A stretch of DNA of 61,861 bases from Acidobacteriota bacterium. GTDB taxonomy: Bacteria > Acidobacteriota > Terriglobia > Bryobacterales > UBA6623. The position numbers were made by a program, and so were the translations under genes. The DNA lies in contig JAQCLD010000011.1 in the NCBI GenBank assembly GCA_027592785.1, forward strand, positions 1 to 61,861, given 5' to 3'. Position 1 is the first letter of the stretch, and every line of letters begins with the position of its first letter. The notes under the pieces were generated by a model that did no database searches, had not been told where the DNA came from, and worked only from the letters and a program-made list of their open reading frames with translations. Shown one piece after another: positions 55,135 through 61,861 of the stretch.

Positions 55135-56403
55135 TTACGGCTCGCCAAGGCGATCAATCACGGAACGCAGCGGCGTTGGTGTGGATGGCGCATCGAGGCA
55201 GAGGCGATACGCTTCGAGTGTCTCTTCGGCACAGCGTTCCCAGGTGAAGCGTTTGGCCCAGGCCACGACGCCTTGGCGCAGGTGGTCGCGCCATTCGTCG
55301 TCTTGGATGATGCGGAGCATTGCGGATCGCCAACCGTCGTCGTCGTGGGGATCAATCGTATGCCCGTGGCCGCCGGTGGTTTCCACCAGAGCTTCCGCCG
55401 TTGAAACTAACACCGCACCGCCACAGGCCATCATCTCCAAGGGCGGAAGTCCGAAGCCTTCGTAGAACGAAGGGAAGAGCAATGCTCTTGCTCCGTTGTA
55501 AAGCGTGATGAGTTGTTCGTCCGGTACGTAGCCGAGGTGCATCACGCCGCGCGAGCGCGCCTGGTCCTCCAAGAATGCCGCCAATTCTTGCGTGTTCCAG
55601 CCCCATCCTCCCACGAGCACGAGCTGGCAGTGGTCGCGTACGTTCGCAGGTAACGAGCAGTATGCTTTGAGCAGCATCAACAGATTCTTTCGCGGCTCAA
55701 GCGTGCCGACATAGAGCAGATAGTCCTCAGGCAATCCCATTTCTTGTTTGCGCTGACGAACTGCCTCCGCAGGAAGCGGGCGCAAGTCGGGATTGACCCC
55801 ACAGTACGTTCGCGTAACTAGTGCGGCGGGAAAGCCAAGTTCCTCGACGATTTGGCGACGCGATAAATCGGAAATGGTGAGGATTCGCTGACACTGCTTC
55901 ATCCCGCGTTCAAAGTGCTCTTCGTAGAACTCGATGCGCGCAGTGGGATGCCACTCGGGATGGAGCACGACAGACAAGTCCGGCAGCGTAGTAATCGTCG
56001 GCATACCACTTTCCCAAGGGATGCAGTTCGGTTCGTGGTAGAGGTCGCACTTGGACGACAACGAACGGAAGTGGCGATGTAACGATTTGTCGCAGAACGG
56101 TTCAGGCGACCAGCTTCGATGGAGGCTCTTCCCTAAACGAAGCAATCGATCGGTCAAGAAGCGAGGAGAAGGCGAGGATTCCGTCGAGGTTCCGTTAAGG
56201 GTAGATCTAGGATCAGATCTGCTCAGCTTGCTGATCCTCGTTCGAGCGCGGTAGGACTCGATCTCTTTCACCCATCCTTGGGGAAAGCTCTCTACGGTCA
56301 TGGGAGAGTTCAATCGATGCATGGCATCCACAACTTGGTTGCTGTAGTTGCCGATACCGGTTTTGCGTTCTAGTTCGCAGTGTCGGTTAACCATGATCCG
56401 CAT
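55135..56403 (-). CDS. Glycosyltransferase family 4 (GT-B) protein
   Basis: 422 residues. Opens 'VNRHCELERKTGIGNYSNQVVDAM', substrate-side loop; nucleotide-sugar side 'LLYVGTLEPRKNLLMLLKAY', 'LVLVGGWGWN', 'HLGYVPDEQLITLYNGARALLFPSFYEGFGLPPLEMMACGG'. The final block holds the ExxxxxGLPxxE retaining GT4 signature. Likely adds mannose or a related sugar in polymer assembly. Between the gmd pseudogene and the FkbM methyltransferase gene. Confidence 0.92.
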   Translation of the reverse strand: MRIMVNRHCELERKTGIGNYSNQVVDAMHRLNSPMTVESFPQGWVKEIESYRARTRISKLSRSDPRSTLNGTSTESSPSPRFLTDRLLRLGKSLHRSWSPEPFCDKSLHRHFRSLSSKCDLYHEPNCIPWESGMPTITTLPDLSVVLHPEWHPTARIEFYEEHFERGMKQCQRILTISDLSRRQIVEELGFPAALVTRTYCGVNPDLRPLPAEAVRQRKQEMGLPEDYLLYVGTLEPRKNLLMLLKAYCSLPANVRDHCQLVLVGGWGWNTQELAAFLEDQARSRGVMHLGYVPDEQLITLYNGARALLFPSFYEGFGLPPLEMMACGGAVLVSTAEALVETTGGHGHTIDPHDDDGWRSAMLRIIQDDEWRDHLRQGVVAWAKRFTWERCAEETLEAYRLCLDAPSTPTPLRSVIDRLGEP

Positions 56404-56486
56404 GAGCTTAGTCTCTTCTCCGGGCCGATTCTAGCTGCCATCACCATCACCTACGCACCGTGTTCGGAGCGCATCTTGCCAACCCC

Positions 56487-57458
56487 CTAGGAGGCTCCGA
56501 TGTCTGCATCCCCGGGGTTAGTCTCGCCAGCATCCAACCGAGCTAGCCTATCCCTCAGGTCTGCGACCTCCTTCTCAAGTGCATTGCGGCGCACCTGCTC
56601 CCTGATTAGGTCGGCCGTGACATAGTTGTCCAACACATTCGGGGGCAAACCGAACGCCCCTTCAAGCTCCAAACTCTCCATCCGGCAGTAGAAGCGATTA
56701 ATGCCGTCTTCGTAGACGAGTTTGTAGCTGGCCTGGGTCAAAATGGGATCCCACTCGTGCCAAGTAGACTCGTATGAGTTGACGGCGGTCGACTCCACGA
56801 GGACGATCTTCGGCCGGAATCTTTGCCAGTCGGATCCACGGAGAACCTCGGTCTCCGCGCCTTCGACATCGACCTTCAGAAAATCGATGTCCTGCTTCGC
56901 GTGGCGTTCGCAAACGGCAGCGAGCGTGCTTGTATTAACCAAGTGCGGCTGGATTTCGCCAAAATCACGGATACGTTCTGAATAGAGGCTCGTCAGGCCT
57001 TTCGTTTGGGACACGTAGAGGTTGCGGCGACCTTCTTGAGATGACAGAGCGATGGGCAAATTGACGTCCCCCGGTCTCGCCTCTACAAGACGGCTAAAAA
57101 AACGAGGATCAGGCTCGACGTTAATGCCTCGCCACCCTAGGTCGTAGAAATAGCGGGTGATGGACATCTCGTCCGGATCCATGGCGCCCACGTCGATGTA
57201 GAACCCGTCCGTTTTGTGGTCGAACGCACGAGCAAGCATGACGTCCTCGCGGTTCTGCGCACTCGACTTAATCACCGGCTGCTCCAACCTCGACCGGAAG
57301 TTCCACGACCGTACCGACGTAGAAGTCTCCGGAGGCAAGTCGGGCAAAGAATCCATCAGTGAGGAAGGTCGACTGCCAGCCGATCGAGCGCGAGAGTCAA
57401 ATAGCGGCCCGACAAAAGGAAAGAGTACCCTCTGATAGAGTCTGTCTAGGAATGACAT
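56487..57458 (-). CDS. FkbM family methyltransferase
   Basis: 323 residues from ATG 57458, chosen because AGGAGG lies upstream and longer frame is atypical. 'SSAQNREDVMLARAF', 'GFYIDVGAMDPDEMSITRYFYDLGWRGINVEPDP', 'DIDFLKVDVEGAETEVLRGSDW' and 'FRPKIVLVESTA' are FkbM blocks for sugar O-methylation. A C-terminal coiled coil ('LIREQVRRNALEKEVADLRDRLARLD') may mediate assembly. Confidence 0.9.
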   Translation of the reverse strand: MSFLDRLYQRVLFPFVGPLFDSRARSAGSRPSSLMDSLPDLPPETSTSVRSWNFRSRLEQPVIKSSAQNREDVMLARAFDHKTDGFYIDVGAMDPDEMSITRYFYDLGWRGINVEPDPRFFSRLVEARPGDVNLPIALSSQEGRRNLYVSQTKGLTSLYSERIRDFGEIQPHLVNTSTLAAVCERHAKQDIDFLKVDVEGAETEVLRGSDWQRFRPKIVLVESTAVNSYESTWHEWDPILTQASYKLVYEDGINRFYCRMESLELEGAFGLPPNVLDNYVTADLIREQVRRNALEKEVADLRDRLARLDAGETNPGDADIGAS

Positions 57459-57743
57459 CGCCACGGTAAAGCTCCCTCCTGGGGGCCCCGCCTGCGAGTT
57501 CATAGAGGACCAGCTCAAGTTCGCCGGAGGATCAAGTCGAGTTTCGCCTTGAGCGTGCTCGGATGTCAACGCCGCCCTATCCCGTCGAGGCGAACGGATA
57601 GGGGGAGAATTGCCGGTCTACCTCATCGAACCCATTTTCATCCGCTCGGGTGCGCGCCTCCGGCGACCATCCGTTCCTATCATGGATGTCCCCCTCCAGT
57701 TCCTTTAGGTTCCCCATGACTTCTTTCGTCAGCCGCGATTGAG

Positions 57744-58268
57744 CTAGTCGATTTTCATCGGCGCAGGTTCAAGCCGCACCGAAAGCAAACCCACGCCTAG
57801 CATTCGGGGAGGGGGGGGCGGCAGACTCTCAAGCGGAATCGCGCGGTCCATGTCGAATTCAAGGGTCATTCGATCTCCTCCCCTCCACATCTCAGGCATG
57901 ATCTGCGCCCGCAGGGTCACAGTCGTCTGCGGATACTCGATTTCCCAGGTGCCTATCGGCTGGTCATTGGCGGTCAGGGATAGCGCAAGCAAGGGCGTCT
58001 CGGGCCTGACGTAAATCCAGGCGTCGACGACGAGGTCGATGGGCTTTTGCGATGCCGAGACGCTCGAAAAGGATAGTGCGGCGGAAGGACCATCCGACCA
58101 AACCCCCCAGGGTTCGAGACTCGACCAACCCCAATCGAGGAAGCGCGCTTGTGCCGGAAAACTCGCGTTGAAAGGCACGGTCTGGCCCGTCGGAAGAATG
58201 GGAATGTGAAGCCTGGTCCAGGAGGTCGGCCGCCAAGCGGGTCCGTCGATTTGGAATTCCTCCACCAT
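57744..58268 (-). CDS. C-terminal beta-sandwich fragment of the upstream alkaline-phosphatase-like protein
   Basis: 174 residues from ATG 58268. 'FLDWGWSSLEPWGVWSDGPSA', 'VVDAWIYVRPETPLLALSLTAND' and 'RMTLEFDMDRAIPLESL' form a beta-sandwich seen at the end of surface-sugar membrane proteins. Its frame continues upstream without shift ('YWNHDRIEMVEEFQIDG') to the TAG that ends the preceding gene, so it is probably the severed C-terminal domain of that gene. It could still be made by reinitiation at 58268. Confidence 0.65.
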   Translation of the reverse strand: MVEEFQIDGPAWRPTSWTRLHIPILPTGQTVPFNASFPAQARFLDWGWSSLEPWGVWSDGPSAALSFSSVSASQKPIDLVVDAWIYVRPETPLLALSLTANDQPIGTWEIEYPQTTVTLRAQIMPEMWRGGDRMTLEFDMDRAIPLESLPPPPPRMLGVGLLSVRLEPAPMKID

Positions 58269-58292
58269 CTCGATGCGGTCATGATTCCAATA

Positions 58293-59855
58293 CTAGTTTC
58301 TCCAAACGTAGTGGAAGTACGAACGCTGTCGCGACTCCGGCAACTCATCGAGCGGGATGCCGTCTAAACTGCGACAGTCACCCGTCTCCTTGCAAACAGT
58401 CGCGGCGAGATCTCGGATCTCGGCGGGCTTGTCTGAGATTTTCATCGGTCCTTGGGCGAAAGCCGGTTTGACGAGGAGCAGCGGCATAGCGGCGCCGGCA
58501 ATCCGGTTCGACTCCGGGTTTGGGCGGAGGCTTGCGCCGTGGTCGGCGATCACGGCGATGAAGGACGCGTCATAGACACCAAGCGACTTCAACCGGTCCA
58601 GCAGATGACGGACGGTATTGATCGAGCAGGTTGCAGGGAGACCGAAGTTTGCGCGCGAAAACGGCAATGGTTCAGCCAAAGGCGCGCACGCATCGCTCAT
58701 CTCGATAGGAGGATGCGTTGTCATCAGATGGATGAACTTGATCGTGGGCGAAGTGCCCGCAACATGTACGCTGTCGCCGAATCTCTTCAGGAATCGTTGG
58801 TGGCGGATCGGGCGAGTCAGTGTTCGTGCATTATCCGTTAGGAGCCTTGCGCGCCAAGCACCGTCGTTGTAGATCCAACCCTTGACCCGCGCGGGAGCCG
58901 CACGCAGCAAGGACACATCGAGCAAACTCAAGTACGAAAACGTGGCCCTTCCAACTCCATCGCTCACTTGGTAATCCTCAACGCACAGAGCGCCTTCAGG
59001 GCAGACGCCTATGACGGCGTGGACCAACGACGCGTGATAGCCTGACCGAGCGAGTTGGGCGACAAAGGATCCTGAACGAACCAGTTCTTGATAAGTTGCT
59101 TTCAGCGAGCGCTCGGGATCAAATTTGACGCCGGAGTGGATCGGGGGCATGCTCGCGTAGGTCGTTGGGGCTGATCCGGTCGTATCGCGATAGAAGGTGA
59201 AACCGGCGAGGTCCTCGCGAATACTCGGGTTTTTCTCGAGATAGTCCTCGAATAGAGTCGATTGAAAAGTATCGAGAACAACGACCAGGACGTTTTTCTG
59301 ATCAGAGAGGCGAAACAATTCAGCGACCGTGGCAGGGTCGGCCTCCGCCGTCCGCGCGCCGCGAGGCGATACCGTGGCCAGGTGGAAAAGACTCCCGCCG
59401 AGTTGGGCGAGAGTCAAGCATGCGATCGCAACAAGAGCTCTTCGCTGAACCCGAAAAGCCGCCAGTGCGCTCAATGATGCAGTCGCCAGCAAGACGATGG
59501 CGCTGAGAATCTGTTGGCTTGCAGGAACGTCGATTTGCGTCCGGCCGTCCAACACGCCGACGTCAAACACCAAGAAGCTTGCTGAGACCCAAACGGAGAC
59601 GGCGAGCGCAAACCATGCGGCGGCAAGGAGCCGCAGAAGGGTTCGGTTGCGCATCGCGAAAGGAATGGAGAGCAGGACTGCTGCAAGCGCGGCCCACGGC
59701 AACGCGACGGCGAGAAGAGTCGCTAGAGGCAACGCGAAGTCGATTTCATTGGCGCTGTAAATTCCCGCGGGAATGCAGATTGCGACGAAAGCGATCGCAA
59801 ACGTGATCGAGAGCACGCCAAGGATACGAAACGAAGCGACGTCGGAGATATTCAT
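58293..59855 (-). CDS. Membrane alkaline-phosphatase-superfamily protein (LtaS/EptA-like), N-terminal part
   Basis: 520 residues. Four or five N-terminal membrane segments (about 10-160), then an extracytoplasmic sulfatase-fold domain: metal Asp in 'VVVLDTFQS', nucleophile Thr in 'SAPTTYASMP', 'FIHLMTTHPPIEM' (His) and 'AVIADHGASL' (Asp-His). Likely transfers or removes a phospho-group on a surface glycan. Ends 'FHYVWRN' at a TAG (58293-58295); the frame runs on into a 174-residue beta-sandwich. ATG overlaps the stop of the methyltransferase gene (ATGA). Confidence 0.88.
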   Translation of the reverse strand: MNISDVASFRILGVLSITFAIAFVAICIPAGIYSANEIDFALPLATLLAVALPWAALAAVLLSIPFAMRNRTLLRLLAAAWFALAVSVWVSASFLVFDVGVLDGRTQIDVPASQQILSAIVLLATASLSALAAFRVQRRALVAIACLTLAQLGGSLFHLATVSPRGARTAEADPATVAELFRLSDQKNVLVVVLDTFQSTLFEDYLEKNPSIREDLAGFTFYRDTTGSAPTTYASMPPIHSGVKFDPERSLKATYQELVRSGSFVAQLARSGYHASLVHAVIGVCPEGALCVEDYQVSDGVGRATFSYLSLLDVSLLRAAPARVKGWIYNDGAWRARLLTDNARTLTRPIRHQRFLKRFGDSVHVAGTSPTIKFIHLMTTHPPIEMSDACAPLAEPLPFSRANFGLPATCSINTVRHLLDRLKSLGVYDASFIAVIADHGASLRPNPESNRIAGAAMPLLLVKPAFAQGPMKISDKPAEIRDLAATVCKETGDCRSLDGIPLDELPESRQRSYFHYVWRN

Positions 59856-61279
59856 GAGGAGGTCTCATACCAAAAAAGGTGACGCTCGGAATCGGTAACG
59901 CGATGCTGCTTCACGATCGCGGAACGGTCGGCGAGGCAAGCGGTGAAGGCTTCAACGGAGTAGTTGGGAAAGATGTCCTCACGAAGCGACAACATGCGAC
60001 GAACTTGTGGGTCTCGCTTACCCACGAATTCCACCACGCCTCTCGGGGCCAGACTGATCAACCAGTCGAGTAGTTGGGGCAGAGGCACGTTTTTTCCGAT
60101 GGCGAGGTGATGTTCGAATGCCATTGCGATCAATGCATCCGCATTAGATCGAGCTCGAAGGCTCTGCCGTTCGCGCTCATCCCAGCCCTGACTTGGACTG
60201 GGATTGGCCGCATCGAGAAACAGCGGCAGGAAACTTGCGTCCGAGCGTTCGGCTCGATCAACGGCTGTAGCGAGGGCGCCGTGGTCGAAGTCAAACCCCA
60301 CGACGGTGGTAGCTCCCGCGTCAAGGGCGGCAATGGAAAACTCGCCGGCGTTGCAGCCGAAGTCCCAGAGCACCTTCGGAGCCGAGATGGAGATAAAGGA
60401 GCGCACGAACTCGAGTCGTTCGGCTTGTTGGCGTTCGTTATATGTCCGACTTGACTCGTAGTCGCTCCATGTGGACGCGTCCGCGCCGGCTGCCGTCAGG
60501 CCCGCGATCCAAGTACGCAGTTGGCGCAAGAGCGCGACGAAGGCGGATCGAGAGAGGGGACGTTGTTTCTTCGAGGTTCCTTCGACCGGTCCGGCGTGGC
60601 CCGCGACCGCTGACCTCTGGAGATGGTTGGGCAGAAAGATATGCGCGATGAACCTCCAATTGGCGCGCGTGCGCCACGGCAACAATTGCGCCAGATGGGC
60701 TACCGACAGCCCATCGAGGGCGCCTCGGTACCAAGGTTGGTACGGCACGCCAGTGGTCGCCTGGAGCAATAGCGGGTTCAGGAACTGTTCACAAAACTGC
60801 CGATGGCCGAGCCAATACTCGCCTTCTTTGTATCGAACAAAGGAAGAGATATCGATAAAGACCGGCTTGGAGCCCACAAACTGTACGTTGTAGGCGGTCG
60901 CGTCGGAAAGGTTCAAGCCGGCGTCCAGGGCCGCGAGGTGAATATCGAGGTGCAGCAACGCGGCGAGTTGCAGTGAGCGAAAAGGCCACTCGTAAGGATA
61001 GGAGATGAAAGGGATTCTCGGATGCTCGACCAGGACGTCCGAATCGGAAGGGCGAGGGCCGTCAAACTCCATGCAGGATGCGTCGAGTTCGACGCTTCGG
61101 ACGATCCAACCTTTGTCCGCTAGACGGTCGAGGAACCCGGTATCCCGGGCGAAACGGTAGTCATTTACCGCCTTCCCGGAGATAACTCGGAGAATGCGAT
61201 CTTCTAGAACGTAGACCCGACCGGTCGGATCTCGAAAAGAGGCTGGGTGGGACGTAGCCCGATTCGCCCCGGGCGTCAT
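59852..61279 (-). CDS. NoeA-like bipartite SAM methyltransferase
   Basis: 475 residues from ATG 61279, chosen because it gives an ATGA overlap with the upstream gene. N-terminal half (about 1-260) has 'SDATAYNVQFVGSKPVFIDISSFV', reminiscent of kinase-like or nodulation NoeA-type proteins; C-terminal half has the SAM motif 'VLWDFGCNAGEFSIAALDAGATTVVGFDFD'. Proteins of this plan accompany extracellular polysaccharide genes. Acceptor unknown. Coupled to neighbours on both sides. Confidence 0.85.
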   Translation of the reverse strand: MTPGANRATSHPASFRDPTGRVYVLEDRILRVISGKAVNDYRFARDTGFLDRLADKGWIVRSVELDASCMEFDGPRPSDSDVLVEHPRIPFISYPYEWPFRSLQLAALLHLDIHLAALDAGLNLSDATAYNVQFVGSKPVFIDISSFVRYKEGEYWLGHRQFCEQFLNPLLLQATTGVPYQPWYRGALDGLSVAHLAQLLPWRTRANWRFIAHIFLPNHLQRSAVAGHAGPVEGTSKKQRPLSRSAFVALLRQLRTWIAGLTAAGADASTWSDYESSRTYNERQQAERLEFVRSFISISAPKVLWDFGCNAGEFSIAALDAGATTVVGFDFDHGALATAVDRAERSDASFLPLFLDAANPSPSQGWDERERQSLRARSNADALIAMAFEHHLAIGKNVPLPQLLDWLISLAPRGVVEFVGKRDPQVRRMLSLREDIFPNYSVEAFTACLADRSAIVKQHRVTDSERHLFWYETSS

Positions 61280-61506
61280 CGCTTGCGCGAAGTGCTTGAG
61301 GCGCCGGAACGCGTGAATAACCCGAGAATCTTTCGACAACCGGCCGCACCGAGGGCCAGGCCGCCAGCGACAAATCCCAAAATCGCCTGTACCGCAAGGC
61401 TCCCGGACCCAGGGTCAATGTAGGCTAGCGCGATATGACCAGAAATGACGTTTAGCATCACCGACGATAGAAACAGTATGGGCGCTACGGTCGAAAGCTG
61501 TATCAA
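61276..61506 (-). CDS. Small membrane protein of polysaccharide clusters
   Basis: 76 residues. Hydrophobic N-terminus, then 'ALAYIDPGSGSLAVQAILGFVAGGLALGAAG', a Tyr-Ile-Asp-Pro-Gly-Ser-Gly-Ser motif recurring in tiny proteins of exopolysaccharide loci. Function unknown; probably membrane-integrated. First gene of the coupled trio; its stop overlaps the methyltransferase start. The 200 bp to its right contain no gene I can support before the repeat. Confidence 0.7.
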   Translation of the reverse strand: MIQLSTVAPILFLSSVMLNVISGHIALAYIDPGSGSLAVQAILGFVAGGLALGAAGCRKILGLFTRSGASSTSRKR

Positions 61507-61708
61507 ATACTAGCATAGGCGTTGTGACCTGGCGAATCGCGACAGAGCGCCATTCTTGAATACTGATTCCACTCGCCCTGCTGCGGTGCCAGCAGCGTAT
61601 CCGCCTAACCGAGCCGCGCGCCGATAGAGGCGTCTTCTAGGAGACTGGTGACATCCACGAGATAGGCCCCCTCCCAAGAAAATTAGGACCCCCATGCTAC
61701 AACTGAAT

Positions 61709-61860
61709 CAGAAGATCCCTGGTTAGTCGAGATACGGCCAGGGGCTCCACTGCAGTGGGAGCAGGGTCTCGGGCACGCGGTCCAGGCCAGACGAGCCGCA
61801 GCGTAAGAGCGATACAGACACTAGGGTCGACCCCAAGACATCTCCGGTTCCCCGCTTGGA
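61709..61860 (-). repeat. 152-bp repeat, copy B
   Basis: Inverted copy of 36733-36884, five mismatches, same internal CCACTGCAGTGG palindrome. It runs into the window edge, so its full extent is unknown; copy A already differs at the next base outward. Confidence 0.9.
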
Positions 61861-61861
61861 A

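Overview
The window reads as a high-GC chromosome segment of an acidobacterium, most likely from the Bryobacterales/Solibacter group. Evidence: the long C-terminal repeat domain on the di-heme peroxidase-like protein (38.3-40.9 kb) resembles the Solibacter C-terminal family; there is a DUF1080 lectin-like protein, an FG-GAP protein, a Cys-type sulfatase, FtsX-type ABC permeases and many small enzymes with signal peptides. No rRNA, tRNA, CRISPR array, phage module or intact transposase was seen. The assignment is inference from gene content.

Layout. 0-11 kb: CPBP protease, LolA-like secreted protein, methyltransferase, photolyase with an FmdB-type zinc ribbon protein, then a tight plus-strand run of a DeoC-like aldolase homologue lacking all its catalytic residues, a GAF-GAF-PP2C phosphatase, diaminopimelate decarboxylase and a PaaK-like adenylate-forming enzyme. 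11-24 kb: mutarotase-fold lipoprotein, thioredoxin reductase facing a nonsense-interrupted redoxin, a four-gene MacB-like export operon, YHS protein, mnmE, YfiT/DinB, acetyltransferases, a YD-repeat-like protein and a polysaccharide deacetylase. 24-36 kb: degenerate ferredoxin-like protein, ECF sigma factor with a membrane protein, dCTP deaminase, sulfatase, inositol-phosphate synthase, glycerol-3-phosphate dehydrogenase, a phosphatase homologue missing metal ligands, dihydroorotate dehydrogenase and an enolase-superfamily enzyme. 36.5-37.1 kb is a structured noncoding stretch that shares a 152-bp element with the window's right end. 37-53 kb: FG-GAP protein, di-heme peroxidase fusion, a secreted esterase fused to a 2-keto-4-pentenoate hydratase domain, DUF1080 protein, ABC exporter, TauE/SafE permease, and a DPP-IV-like peptidase beside two genes that look like a cis-3-hydroxyproline route to proline.

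53.8-61.5 kb is a surface-polysaccharide region on the minus strand: GDP-mannose 4,6-dehydratase with two in-frame stops, glycosyltransferase, FkbM methyltransferase, and a translationally coupled trio (small membrane protein, bipartite methyltransferase, membrane alkaline-phosphatase-superfamily protein). The last member is split by an in-frame TAG.

Three features cut across the map. First, four in-frame nonsense codons in three genes occur with no accompanying frameshift. Second, several enzyme homologues have lost their catalytic or metal-binding residues (DeoC-like, phosphatase-like, ferredoxin-like, FmdB-like). Third, GC skew changes sign near 11 kb regardless of gene strand. All domain calls are from reading the translated sequence; no database search was run.
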